From a virus, in the IMG/VR virus record IMGVR_UViG_3300036398_000569, positions 1 to 36,201 of that record: 36,201 bases of DNA. One strand, 5' to 3'. The position numbers and the translations under genes were made by a program. The notes under the pieces were generated by a model. The model ran no database searches and had not been told where the DNA came from. It saw nothing but the letters and a program-made list of their open reading frames with translations. This document shows positions 26,777 through 36,201 of the stretch, piece by piece. Position 1 is the first letter of the stretch. Each line of letters begins with the position of its first letter.

Positions 26777-29653
26777 ATGGCACTATCTAAAGAACTACAA
26801 CTACAACAGGGTTATCAAAGCCCGATAGAACGCCAAGGTTTCAATCCTCTTCAACTGACTGACCAAACAGATCAGCTTGAGCGCAACAAACAGGTTGAGC
26901 TTTCTAATATCCAAGCAGAAGGAAGTGCAATCAATGAAACCGCAAAACTGCAAGACCTTGCTAATCGTCTTAATCTAGAAGAAAGCGCCCGAATTGTTCA
27001 ATTTTCTGAAACCTTGGGTAAGGTAGTAGGCGAAGGCGTCAAGATGTACGCTGAAGCTGGTATTGAACGTGGCATGAATAAAGCACTAGATGCTGGTGCT
27101 ACCTTTGAAGAATGGCAGGAATATACTGAAAGTCTAAACCGAGCTAAGCTTGGTGATGCCGCTATGCAAGTTGCTGCTAATGATTCACTTGCCAAAGGTG
27201 AACCATTTGAAGTAGCAAACCTGTACAAGAAGCTTGGTCATTATGAGAAGATTGGGTTTACCCGAACAATGGCTAAGCAAGCTGGTGATGCTTACAAGCC
27301 TTGGCTAGAGGAGCAACTTCAAAGTAATAACACCCTTCAAATTCGATTGAAAGATGGCACAGTCTTTACTCCATCTGAATCGAAGGGTGATCCAATTAAA
27401 ACTGCTCAAGCTGTTCGTGCACTCAATTCTGAGTTTTATAAACAGTATGGCCTTGTAGGTGTTAATACCACACTTCTTAATGAGCACGCTTTTCCTTCAA
27501 TGCGGAAAGCCCGTAGTGAAGTTATTGGTGAAGCTCGCTTTCAATTTGCTCAAGAAGAATCGTTTAAAGCACGAGAGCTTGCTGATGCACAGCTGCTGAC
27601 TGATGAAGGCCGTGATCCCTTGGCTTGGATCCGAAGAATGTCTGCCACTGTTGATGCACGTGGTAATCACCTTGGAATGCGTGGTGCTTGGACAGAGTTT
27701 TGGAAACACCTGGGTAACTTAGATAAAGCCGGGCAATTAGACCTTGAAACGTTTAACAACATTAAAGGGTCGGTTGATCCCGAATCAGGTAAAACCGTTG
27801 GTGCTCGTTGGGAAACTCAATTCAGAGCTTTTGAAAAAGAACGAGCAGCTAATGCACGTGCTAATTTTGCTGCAGATGAAGCTGACCGTGAAATGCTTGC
27901 TAAGCAAGGTGAGCAGCAACTAGAGACCTATTTCCGTGATAACCCTGATGAAGCTACTGAAGCTAACATCAAAGGTGCTCAACAGGAATACTTCAATAAA
28001 TACGGTAGAGAGAGTTCTTACCTAAAGAACCTTGAATCTACTTATGGTATGGATGCTCGGGCCAAGGACGAACTAAATGATCGTTTTCAAAAGCTTGCTG
28101 AGCAGAATCTTCTTACCACTGAAATGGTTGCTCGTGCTCCTTGGGATATTCAAACCAAATGGATGTCTTCGGCCAAGCAACAAGAAGCAGGTAGAACAGC
28201 TACTTTTAAAACTCAACTCAAAGCTATTGAGAACCACGTTAAAACTGATCCTCGTGTGAAAGTTTCACCTGATGGTTCTACCAGTGGCATGGCAACACTT
28301 GTGATTGGTGAACTTCAAGCTAAGTTTAACCGCAAGGTGTCTGAGTACGTTGGTGCTGGCATGAGCCAAACTCAAGCCGCTAACCAAGCCGTTGCTGAGG
28401 TAATGTCTGAGTTCAAGACTGATCCTCGTTATGCAATGAATAACATGGGTGAGTTCTCTAACTTCACTCTTGGCACTGCTAAAACCTCTGCTGCTATCAA
28501 TCATAAACTAAACACCATTCGTTCTAGTATTCTTGGTGGTGGTAAATCTTCTCTTAACAAGAAACCTGGCCTTATCTTCAATGCTGCAGAATTAACTGCC
28601 ATGGAGGATGGTTACGGTGAAGCCGGTTGGAAGATGCCTTTGGAGGCTCAATACTGGGGATCTAAACTTGGTATCAGTGGTCTTGAAGTCATTAACCGAC
28701 AACGTGAAGCCGCTGGCATGAGGCCATTGATTACTCCTGCTTCTATGGAAGTAGCAAACAAATCAATGTCCGTTCAGATGCAAGCGTTGCTTAATCGTCT
28801 ACCTACGTATAACCGCTCTGTACGGGCGCTGAGCAGCATGGGAAGCTTCCAGCCTACTATGGTGCCTAAGGGCTTCGGAACGGTTGTACAGAAGGCTGCA
28901 AGGGCCAATGGCATTGATCCTGCAATCCTTACTGGTATTCTTGAAGTAGAATCAAACTGGCGTGATGATGTTATCTACGGTAGAACTCAGTCTAATGCAG
29001 GCGCTAGAGGTATCGCTCAAATTATGCCGGAGTATCATCCTGGTGTAAATTATAACGATCCCATTGCAAGCATTAACTACGCAGCCAAACACCTTAAGGG
29101 TTTGATTGCAGCTACTAATGGAGATGTTAATCGTGCCATTCAAGCTTATAACGCAGGTTTAGGCGGTATTGGAAAGTCTCAAGAGAACAGGGATTATCTT
29201 CCTAAAGTTCTTAAATCAGCTGCTAAGTACGGCTACGGTCAAGCTTGGCGTGATCCTGCAACCATGCGTCCTTCTGTTGTTTATAAGATTGGCAGTCTTG
29301 GATATGGATCTACGGGTCCACATCTTGATGTGAAACGTGTTGCACGAGGTACTACTGCTACTACTGGTTCTGTTCCAATTAAACCCAATGAAGTTGATAA
29401 CTTTGTTGAAGTGAACGTGAATGGTAAGTGGAAGCCTCTTTCTAAAGGTACAACTCTGACTGATACTGAAGCTCGTCATCGTGCACGAGGTTCGTATGGA
29501 GTTGATTATGCAGCCCCCTCTGGTACGCCAGTAAGGCTGAAAAACGGAGCACAAGTCGTTGATACGTTCAAAGGTCATGAAGGTACAGACCATATGATCA
29601 TTGAACTTCCTGACGGCAGACGGTTCCAATTCCTACATGGTACAAAAGTATAA
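26777..29653 (+). CDS. Internal virion protein C-like (T7 gp15 position) with SLT and M23-like segments
   Basis: A 958-residue ejection protein. Residues 1-690 are helical and match the position of T7 gp15 (747 residues). The C-terminal third holds a lytic transglycosylase domain: RANGIDPAILTGILEVESNW with catalytic E725, then NAGARGIAQIMPEY and IQAYNAGLGGIG. After it come GSTGPHLDV (H849, D851) and SYGVDYAAPSGTPVRL (D910) and GRRFQFLHG, M23 peptidase-like pieces in a permuted order and with the first zinc ligand missing. In T7 the transglycosylase is on gp16, so the domain appears to have moved to this gene. It would open the cell wall during DNA ejection. Confidence 0.88.
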   Translation: MALSKELQLQQGYQSPIERQGFNPLQLTDQTDQLERNKQVELSNIQAEGSAINETAKLQDLANRLNLEESARIVQFSETLGKVVGEGVKMYAEAGIERGMNKALDAGATFEEWQEYTESLNRAKLGDAAMQVAANDSLAKGEPFEVANLYKKLGHYEKIGFTRTMAKQAGDAYKPWLEEQLQSNNTLQIRLKDGTVFTPSESKGDPIKTAQAVRALNSEFYKQYGLVGVNTTLLNEHAFPSMRKARSEVIGEARFQFAQEESFKARELADAQLLTDEGRDPLAWIRRMSATVDARGNHLGMRGAWTEFWKHLGNLDKAGQLDLETFNNIKGSVDPESGKTVGARWETQFRAFEKERAANARANFAADEADREMLAKQGEQQLETYFRDNPDEATEANIKGAQQEYFNKYGRESSYLKNLESTYGMDARAKDELNDRFQKLAEQNLLTTEMVARAPWDIQTKWMSSAKQQEAGRTATFKTQLKAIENHVKTDPRVKVSPDGSTSGMATLVIGELQAKFNRKVSEYVGAGMSQTQAANQAVAEVMSEFKTDPRYAMNNMGEFSNFTLGTAKTSAAINHKLNTIRSSILGGGKSSLNKKPGLIFNAAELTAMEDGYGEAGWKMPLEAQYWGSKLGISGLEVINRQREAAGMRPLITPASMEVANKSMSVQMQALLNRLPTYNRSVRALSSMGSFQPTMVPKGFGTVVQKAARANGIDPAILTGILEVESNWRDDVIYGRTQSNAGARGIAQIMPEYHPGVNYNDPIASINYAAKHLKGLIAATNGDVNRAIQAYNAGLGGIGKSQENRDYLPKVLKSAAKYGYGQAWRDPATMRPSVVYKIGSLGYGSTGPHLDVKRVARGTTATTGSVPIKPNEVDNFVEVNVNGKWKPLSKGTTLTDTEARHRARGSYGVDYAAPSGTPVRLKNGAQVVDTFKGHEGTDHMIIELPDGRRFQFLHGTKV

Positions 29654-29655
29654 CA

Positions 29656-32600
29656 ATGTACAATCCTTACGAGGACTTCAACGCTAAGGATGAGCCTTTG
29701 AGCGATGATATTAAAAATCAACTGCTTCAAGAAAAGGCTCAATCCGAACAAACTGTTATGAATATGAAGGCAGCCGAACAAGCTGCCTTACAACCTGCTA
29801 CTGCTGCTGCTGGTACGCCCAGTAAGCAGCAACCGGCACAAGCTAAGCAAACGCCGACAGATGCTGAAAAGCAAGAGCCTAAAGATGCAGGGGATTATGC
29901 CCGTGATGTTCTAGAGTTGGGATTGGCTGTGCCTACTGGTACAGTTGATTGGGCTGTTGACTTGTACAACGTCCTTCCTACTCCTGATCTTCCGAAGATC
30001 CCTAAGTTTAAGAACGAAGTATTCCAAGCTGCACGTGAAATCTCTTCCTTTGTAGTTCCTACTGTTCTCCTTACTCGTGGTCTTGGTGGAGCAGCTTCGG
30101 CTGCCAATGCCAAGGTCAAGTGGGAGATGGGCAAGAATGCACTGGTTAAGTGGTTGGGTGAAGCTGGTATTGCAGCTGGTTCTGGTGCATTTGTTGATGC
30201 TACTAACAAGATTAACGAGACCGACGATAACCTTCAAGGGACTCTCAAAAAGATGTTCCCTAAGACCTTTAGCTGGATCTCTGATGACTGGGCTACCGTT
30301 GATGGTGACTCTCCTGATGTGATTCGTGCTAAGAACATCAATGAAGGTGTCGGTCTTGGCATCTTTACTGACCTGTTGGTTGGTGCTGGTAAACTTCTTC
30401 GTGCTACACAAAAGACAAAGGAAGCTACTAACTTCATCCCCATGGATGAAAAGGCAGTTAACTTCAAAAAGCAACACGAAACTGGAACAGTAACAGCAGA
30501 AGATGAAGTCCTTGAATCAGCTGGTCGTCGGGAAGAACTCCTAGATGAACGAGCTGATTACGGCCTTGCTAACAACAAAGAGGGTGCTTACCTTGGTATC
30601 CACGATGTATTCGATGTTGAAGAAGCTGGTGTCCGTGGTGTTGATCCAATGGGCGTTGTTGGCGCTGGTATTGACCAGGTGCGGATTGCTAAGAATTATG
30701 GAACCGTTTATGGACGACTTCGTAATTTTATGTCTGAGCCTGCTGCAAAGTATGTGCTCAGAACTGCTGATCCAGCTACCTTTGATGAAGTAGACCAATC
30801 ACTGAAGCAAGCGTTTGATTCTGCTGGTAAGTATAAGGTGATGCTTGGCGATGAAGCCACCATTACTTATAAAGATGTAGTTGCAGAGGGTGATAACCTT
30901 AGCAAAGTTCTTCTAGATCCTCGTATGGATGTAGAGGAAATGAAAAAAGTCTTTACCGAGTTCTCTGATACCGTTGATGGTACTGAGCGGCTTTCTGTCG
31001 GTACTCGTGGTGACATTGCCTTTGCAGGCTCACTGCAGGCTCTTCGTCAGCTTCGTGATGAATACATCAATCTGGATACTGTCCGTGCTCAAGGGTATCT
31101 GGCTACTTCCTTTGCTGGTCAAATCTCTGACCTTGCAGAGGGTGCTCGTCTGATGGACGGCACTGCTGCCATTGAACGTGCTCAGGAACAGATCCTGGAT
31201 AAGGTTGAGTATCTTACCATTGTTCAAGGCCGAGCCAAGCAGCTGCGTGGTCAAGGTCTGAATAGCCTGAAGCAAATCTATGCTCATCTTAATGAGAAAG
31301 ATTTTACCAAGGTACAGAATATGGTTGATAGCTTCAACGAAACCAAAAAGGCTACTGACCAAGAAATCATTGATCGCGCTAAGCGTACTGTTGATACTCT
31401 GCGTCAAGTATCTAAGGAGCGTCCTGAATATCTAGTGCCGTTGCAAATGGCATGGGAGTTTACGGATGGTAACATTGATACTATGGCTAAGCTAAACAGG
31501 TATGTTGATCAAAGCCTGGGGGACTGGTTCCCTAAGTTTTTTGTTGACGGCAATCCTGAGATGCCTAACGTCATTGTGCAGGGCATGTGGAGTAACATCT
31601 ACAACTCTGTGCTTACCTCTGTGTCTACCCCACTAAAGGCTGGGTTTGCTAACGCTGCTCTGTTGCTTGAGAAGCCTATCACCGTTCTTGGTGGTGCTGT
31701 CATTGGTGGTGATGTTAAGACCCTAAAGCGTGGGTGGTATCAATACTCGGCATTTGTGGACACCTTTCAAAAGGGTCTGAAGCACATGACCGATGTGTAC
31801 CGTAAAGCTGCTAATGATCCGACTTCTGTTGGATACATCATGCGGGATGACCTGGTTAAGAAGAATGAGCAAACGATGGATATTCTCCATTCGTATGCCA
31901 TGGCTTCTCAGCAGCGTGGTAATGAAGGTCCAATGGCCTTGTATCACAAAGCCGAAGCTCTTAACGACATGGCTAACAATCCCTGGCTTCGTTTTGGTGC
32001 TAACGCTATGACGGCATTGGACGGCTTTGCACGGGCTATGATTGCCAACGCTGAGTCCCGTGGTAGGATCTACGACAAGTTCATTGATGGTGGTCGAAAG
32101 CTTGATGCTGATGGCATTAAGAAAGCTTTGGATGATCAATACAATGAGATGTTTGATTCCACCGGTATGATCACCAACACTGCTGTTGATTATGCTAGCC
32201 GTGAAATCGCTATGAACCTTGACAGCCCTGCTGTTGATGGTTTGTCTCGTTTGATTGAACAGTATCCTGCTATGAAGCCGTTCTTGATGTTTCCACGTAC
32301 GAGTGTGAACATTCTTGATATGGCTAATAAGCACAGCCCTATCTCGATCTTTGCTAAGGAATACAACGAGATTGCCTATAAGCCTCTTAGCAACTTTACC
32401 ATTGATGAAGTTGAATCTATTCTTACCAAGCGTGGTCTACCCGTTGATGAGAATATGATGGATACCTTCAACACCCTTCGTGCTGAGGTGCGTGGCCGTA
32501 AGGCTGTAGGGACTATCACCATGATGACTGCTGCAGGCATGTTCCTGAACGGTGGTCTGCGTGGTAATGGTCACTACGATAAAGAGCGTAACCGTGTTCG

Positions 32601-33537
32601 TCAAGAGCTTGGTTGGAAACCTCGTACGTACAAAGGCTGGGATGGTAAGTGGTACAGCTATGACGGTCTTGGTCCTATCTCTGACTTCCTGGCTTTAACA
32701 GCTGATGTGATGGATAACTTTGATTCCATCACCGAGAATGATCTTGAGACTACCATTAACAAGCTTGGCTTTATCATTAGCGGTAACTTGACCAACAAGT
32801 CCATGCTTGCAGGTATTGAGCCGATGAATGATGTTCTGGCCGGTAACCCTGCTGCATTGAATCGTTGGGCTGCCTCTTTTGCTTCTTCCCTTGCACCGCT
32901 GTCTGGTGCACGTAATGAACTTGGTCGCCTTATGGCTCCTTCTCTTCGTGAGTTGGATATGGAGTTCACTCAACTTCTTCGTAACCGTAACAAGTTTATG
33001 GATGTTGTTGACTCTAAAGGTGCACTACCTGATAAGCACGACTGGATTGATGGTACTAAAGTTGGTTACCCTGAAAACTTCTTTGTACGGGCATGGAATG
33101 CTGTGTCTCCTATGAAGGTGTACGAAGGTCAATCTGCTGAACGTCAATTCTTGCTGGATATTGAATACGATTCCCGCCCGAGTTTCAACAAGAGCACCAA
33201 AGGTGTGGAGTACACTCCTAAGGAACGCTCTAAGTTGTTCTCATTGATGGGTCAACAGGGTTACTTCAAGCGTGAACTGAGCCGCATTATGCAAGGTACT
33301 GATGCTCAAATGTGGCGTGAATCCATTAAGACTGAACGTGGTAACGGTTCTCGCATTGATCCTAATCAATGGATGAACCTGTATCGTCAAATTGATGTCG
33401 CTTTGGATCGTTCTAAGCGTATGGCTGAAGTTCAGCTGAGCAACCGTGATGAAGTGATGCGTCGTCAATACGAACAAGGTCTTGATAAAACCTATCAGCA
33501 GCGTGGTGTTTCCATTCTGCAATGGCAAAATAAATAG
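29656..33537 (+). CDS. Internal virion protein D (T7 gp16-like)
   Basis: The largest ejection protein, 1293 residues against 1318 in T7, with a similar position just before the tail fibre. The first 90 residues are low-complexity (QPATAAAGTPSKQQPAQAKQ). Hydrophobic patches such as SVSTPLKAGFANAALLLEKP (about 654-673) suggest membrane insertion during ejection. The N-terminal transglycosylase of T7 gp16 is not visible here, consistent with the domain in the previous protein. It begins 2 nt after the previous stop. Assignment by length, order and helical composition. Confidence 0.88.
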   Translation: MYNPYEDFNAKDEPLSDDIKNQLLQEKAQSEQTVMNMKAAEQAALQPATAAAGTPSKQQPAQAKQTPTDAEKQEPKDAGDYARDVLELGLAVPTGTVDWAVDLYNVLPTPDLPKIPKFKNEVFQAAREISSFVVPTVLLTRGLGGAASAANAKVKWEMGKNALVKWLGEAGIAAGSGAFVDATNKINETDDNLQGTLKKMFPKTFSWISDDWATVDGDSPDVIRAKNINEGVGLGIFTDLLVGAGKLLRATQKTKEATNFIPMDEKAVNFKKQHETGTVTAEDEVLESAGRREELLDERADYGLANNKEGAYLGIHDVFDVEEAGVRGVDPMGVVGAGIDQVRIAKNYGTVYGRLRNFMSEPAAKYVLRTADPATFDEVDQSLKQAFDSAGKYKVMLGDEATITYKDVVAEGDNLSKVLLDPRMDVEEMKKVFTEFSDTVDGTERLSVGTRGDIAFAGSLQALRQLRDEYINLDTVRAQGYLATSFAGQISDLAEGARLMDGTAAIERAQEQILDKVEYLTIVQGRAKQLRGQGLNSLKQIYAHLNEKDFTKVQNMVDSFNETKKATDQEIIDRAKRTVDTLRQVSKERPEYLVPLQMAWEFTDGNIDTMAKLNRYVDQSLGDWFPKFFVDGNPEMPNVIVQGMWSNIYNSVLTSVSTPLKAGFANAALLLEKPITVLGGAVIGGDVKTLKRGWYQYSAFVDTFQKGLKHMTDVYRKAANDPTSVGYIMRDDLVKKNEQTMDILHSYAMASQQRGNEGPMALYHKAEALNDMANNPWLRFGANAMTALDGFARAMIANAESRGRIYDKFIDGGRKLDADGIKKALDDQYNEMFDSTGMITNTAVDYASREIAMNLDSPAVDGLSRLIEQYPAMKPFLMFPRTSVNILDMANKHSPISIFAKEYNEIAYKPLSNFTIDEVESILTKRGLPVDENMMDTFNTLRAEVRGRKAVGTITMMTAAGMFLNGGLRGNGHYDKERNRVRQELGWKPRTYKGWDGKWYSYDGLGPISDFLALTADVMDNFDSITENDLETTINKLGFIISGNLTNKSMLAGIEPMNDVLAGNPAALNRWAASFASSLAPLSGARNELGRLMAPSLRELDMEFTQLLRNRNKFMDVVDSKGALPDKHDWIDGTKVGYPENFFVRAWNAVSPMKVYEGQSAERQFLLDIEYDSRPSFNKSTKGVEYTPKERSKLFSLMGQQGYFKRELSRIMQGTDAQMWRESIKTERGNGSRIDPNQWMNLYRQIDVALDRSKRMAEVQLSNRDEVMRRQYEQGLDKTYQQRGVSILQWQNK

Positions 33538-33572
33538 ACTAATCCACCAATTCCCAACTACTTACTAGCGTA

Positions 33573-36201
33573 ATGGCTGTAACTGAAAACTTTTACACAG
33601 GGAATGGTTCTACCACTTCCTATTCGTTCACTTTCCAATACATTGACGAGGATGACATTAAGGTAACTCTTAATGGCACTCTTACAACTGCATACACTCT
33701 TGCCAACGCTACAACTGTCTTGTTTAACTCTGCTCCTGCTAATGGAGTGGCTATTAGGATTTATCGGGACACAAATACTGATAGCTTGAAGTCTACATTT
33801 TTTGCTGGTTCCGCTATTCGGGCACAGGATCTTAATGAAGACTTCTTGCAGAATAACTATGCTGTCCAAGAAATCCAAAACTATACTTGGGATAACGAAA
33901 CTCAAACCATCCATAGTGATGAGCCGTGGGTTAGTTCTGATTCGCAAATTGCAACTACCGCTGCTATTGATGCACGGTTCCAGGATGAACTGAATGAGAC
34001 CATCACCTCGGCTGAGGTTTGGCCGGATAATGATGATACCGTAGCTACGACTGCTGCTATTGATAACCGAATTGATAGTAAGATTGATGCTGCTATCACT
34101 GGTGATATTGGTACAGATGGCACTGGTATTACGGTCACCAATGATGGTGATGGTACGATTACTCTTGGCCTTGGTACTGGTACGATTGATCTTGATCGTA
34201 TCAAAGACGAAGACATTCTTACCTATGCTGAGCAGAACGCTGGTTCTCCCTCTTGGGATAGTGATGGTCGCATTGCTACAACCTATGCAGCTGCACGTCG
34301 GTTTGATACCCTTGTTCAAACTTCAACTCCTGTTGGAACTAACTGGGCAGTTGGTAAGACCTGGCTTCAAAATGATGCTAACCTGACCCTTTCTGTTTGG
34401 AACGGTTCTGCGTGGCTTGGTATTGCTTCTGGTGGTACGTTTACTAACCAACCCAAGGTTGTTTACGTGGATGCTACTGCTGGTGATGACAACAATGATG
34501 GTCACCGTGTTAGCCGTCCTAAGGCTACCATTAAAGCTGCTGTTAACCAGATCAATGCTGATGCAGCTTATGGTGAAGGTTCTGTAGTTGTTGTGGCTCC
34601 TGGTGTTTATCAGGAAGTAGCTCCTATCGACATTACCAAAAAGGATGTGTCGATCATCGGTCAAGCTCTTCGTAGCTGTATTGTTCACCCGACTGCTGCC
34701 ACTGAAACCAATAGCCTGTTCCGCCTTAACAGCGGTTCTTACATCGCTAACCTTACCCTTACGGGTATGAAGGCAAGCGGTACTCGTGGTAACAGTACCA
34801 TTGATAATGATGCTACCTACGGTCTGCCTGAGAACCAAGGATGGAACTTCTCCTTCTATCCTGGGGCTATGATTTATAAGTCTCCGTATATTCAGAATTG
34901 TACTAACTTCTCTGATTCGGAGATTAATAACAGCAGCCTTACTCCTCATACTCCTGCTGGTGGTGCTGGTGGTGATACCGACTCTGCCATGACTGGTGGT
35001 GGCTTGTTGATTGATGGTTCTACACCACACTCTACCAGTCCACTTCGGTCCATGGTGTGTGACAGCTATACTCACGTTGGTCTTGATGGTCCTGGTATCC
35101 TGGTTACCAACAACGGTTACTGCCAAGCAACTAGCAGTTATTCCTTCTTTACCCATTACCACATCAAGTGCCGTAATGGTGGTCAGGCTAACCTGGCTGC
35201 TTCTACCACTGACTTTGGTCGGTATTCGCTCGTGGCTGATGGTCGTTCCCAAAACGCTATCTTTACTGCTACTACGACTGCTCTTGCCAACAGTGGATCC
35301 ACTACGTTTACCATTGGTGCTCCAACTGCTGGTAGTCCCTGGCATGGTACTGCTACCCGTCCTCAAAGCAATATGCTTGTTGACATTGGGGGTAATACCT
35401 ATCCAATTCTGTCTGCTACAGCAGCTGGTGCTGGTTGGACTGTAACCATTAGCCGTCCTGATCCTGCTAATAAATCTAACAACCTTGGTCTTAATGGATC
35501 GGTTGCAGGTGGTTCTGCAGTTTCTTTCTATCTTCGTTCTATGATCGCTTCTAGCGGTCACACGATGGAGTATGTCGGCTCTGGTACTAACTATACCGCT
35601 CTTCCTGAAAACGGTGGTGTACCTATTGAAGCCAATCAAGTTATTGAGTTGAACAACGGTAAAGTTTGGGCTGCTATTACTGACCACAACGGTAAGTTCA
35701 AGCTTGGTGATACGCTGACAGTTGATCAACAGATTGGATTTGTTACTATTCCATCTGGTTCGATTGCATTTGACCTTGCATCTGACCTTAGCCCACAGCT
35801 TGGTGCAAACCTTGATGTTCTTAATAGGACTATCTCTAGTAGCACTAATAACGTAAGGATTGATGATACTTTAGAGGTTAATGCTGGTAGTGCTGGAACC
35901 CCTGCTATTACATTTAACGGCGATACTAACACCGGTATCTATAGTCCTGGCGCCGACCAAGTAGCCATCTCAACTAATGGCACTCAGCGCTTATTGATTG
36001 ATTCCACCGGAACGATATCAGCAAACAGCGATGTTGCTGTCCCGAATACTAAAGCCTACATGGTGCGTGATAGTGGCGGCACAAGTCGATACGCCATGTA
36101 TATGTCTGGCTCGCTTTCGCCGAGTGCGGGCAATGACTTGTTCGTTGGCAATACTCTGAACAATAATCTAATCTTTTATACAAACGGGACTGAGCGTGTT
36201 C
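33573..36201 (+). CDS. Tail fibre protein, T7 gp17-like N-terminus (partial)
   Basis: Open from ATG 33573 to the end of the window (876 codons plus one base), truncated by the window edge. The N-terminal domain MAVTENFYTGNGSTTSYSFT, then FQYIDEDDIKVTLNG and RAQDLNEDFLQNN (about residues 85-97), is the T7-fibre attachment domain that docks to the tail tube. Beyond it come beta-rich repeats with IDGST/YTHVGLDGPGI, and near the right edge TFNGDTNTGIYSPGADQVAI, a phage fibre-type repeat. This part recognises the host surface and is expected to vary. Upstream, 35 nt separate it from gp16; no terminator or clear promoter is seen. Confidence 0.92.
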   Translation, partial: MAVTENFYTGNGSTTSYSFTFQYIDEDDIKVTLNGTLTTAYTLANATTVLFNSAPANGVAIRIYRDTNTDSLKSTFFAGSAIRAQDLNEDFLQNNYAVQEIQNYTWDNETQTIHSDEPWVSSDSQIATTAAIDARFQDELNETITSAEVWPDNDDTVATTAAIDNRIDSKIDAAITGDIGTDGTGITVTNDGDGTITLGLGTGTIDLDRIKDEDILTYAEQNAGSPSWDSDGRIATTYAAARRFDTLVQTSTPVGTNWAVGKTWLQNDANLTLSVWNGSAWLGIASGGTFTNQPKVVYVDATAGDDNNDGHRVSRPKATIKAAVNQINADAAYGEGSVVVVAPGVYQEVAPIDITKKDVSIIGQALRSCIVHPTAATETNSLFRLNSGSYIANLTLTGMKASGTRGNSTIDNDATYGLPENQGWNFSFYPGAMIYKSPYIQNCTNFSDSEINNSSLTPHTPAGGAGGDTDSAMTGGGLLIDGSTPHSTSPLRSMVCDSYTHVGLDGPGILVTNNGYCQATSSYSFFTHYHIKCRNGGQANLAASTTDFGRYSLVADGRSQNAIFTATTTALANSGSTTFTIGAPTAGSPWHGTATRPQSNMLVDIGGNTYPILSATAAGAGWTVTISRPDPANKSNNLGLNGSVAGGSAVSFYLRSMIASSGHTMEYVGSGTNYTALPENGGVPIEANQVIELNNGKVWAAITDHNGKFKLGDTLTVDQQIGFVTIPSGSIAFDLASDLSPQLGANLDVLNRTISSSTNNVRIDDTLEVNAGSAGTPAITFNGDTNTGIYSPGADQVAISTNGTQRLLIDSTGTISANSDVAVPNTKAYMVRDSGGTSRYAMYMSGSLSPSAGNDLFVGNTLNNNLIFYTNGTERV

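Noticed and set aside
34323-35729. 468-codon minus-strand frame antisense to the tail fibre
   Set aside because: It mirrors the fibre coding frame and is low-complexity in S/T/R/N; no promoter or start signal supports it.
1-36201. Integrase, attachment site, CRISPR array or IS element
   Set aside because: No recombinase or transposase motif and no spaced repeat array were seen; the phage appears strictly lytic within this window.

Overview
The window is most of the genome of a lytic T7-like cyanophage (podovirus of the Autographiviridae type), probably infecting Synechococcus or a close relative. The evidence is a single-subunit T7-type RNA polymerase, a complete T7-order replication and virion module, and cyanobacterial photosystem genes (hli and psbA) between the scaffold and major capsid genes. 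All convincing genes are on the + strand and are packed tightly, with many stop/start overlaps. The window opens in the last 72 codons of what looks like the terminase large subunit and closes inside the tail fibre gene. It therefore looks like a circular or concatemeric assembly cut in the fibre-terminase interval.

Layout. (1) 1-390: terminase end, a rho-independent terminator and a short non-coding gap. (2) 390-1743: thyX and three small genes. (3) 1744-2493: a 750-bp stretch with no convincing gene, very G+C-rich at its left end (about 74% by hand count over 1781-1900) and full of inverted repeats. This is the least explained part of the window. (4) 2494-5091: twelve tiny early genes (37-104 codons), most of them unrecognised; the first three have related hairpin/A-C-rich leaders. 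(5) 5069-7411: phage RNA polymerase. (6) 7411-15871: DNA metabolism. It holds SSB, endonuclease I, primase-helicase, a DNA polymerase split into separate exonuclease and polymerase reading frames, 5'-3' exonuclease, a DUF3310-like protein, a MazG-like pyrophosphohydrolase, a class I-like ribonucleotide reductase (alpha and beta) and small companions. (7) 15875-18590: a gp7.3-like protein, portal and scaffold. (8) 18590-20744: accessory island with hli, three tiny lysine-rich proteins, an RlpA-like double-psi beta-barrel protein, psbA and a small acidic protein. It also contains an intergenic element whose two interleaved inverted repeats fit an H-type RNA pseudoknot. (9) 20745-36201: capsid, terminator, tail tubes A and B, internal virion proteins A-D and tail fibre.

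How it works together. Host polymerase would make the phage RNA polymerase and the small early proteins. The replication block then copies DNA from nucleotides supplied by ThyX, the ribonucleotide reductase and MazG, with endonuclease and exonuclease recycling host DNA. D1 and Hli keep photosystem II running during infection, and the late block builds the particle. The gp15-like internal virion protein carries a lytic transglycosylase domain and a degenerate, apparently permuted M23-like segment. No ordinary holin or endolysin is visible, so the RlpA-like protein and this virion protein are the only visible peptidoglycan-active candidates. Family assignments come from motifs read by eye; no database search was run.
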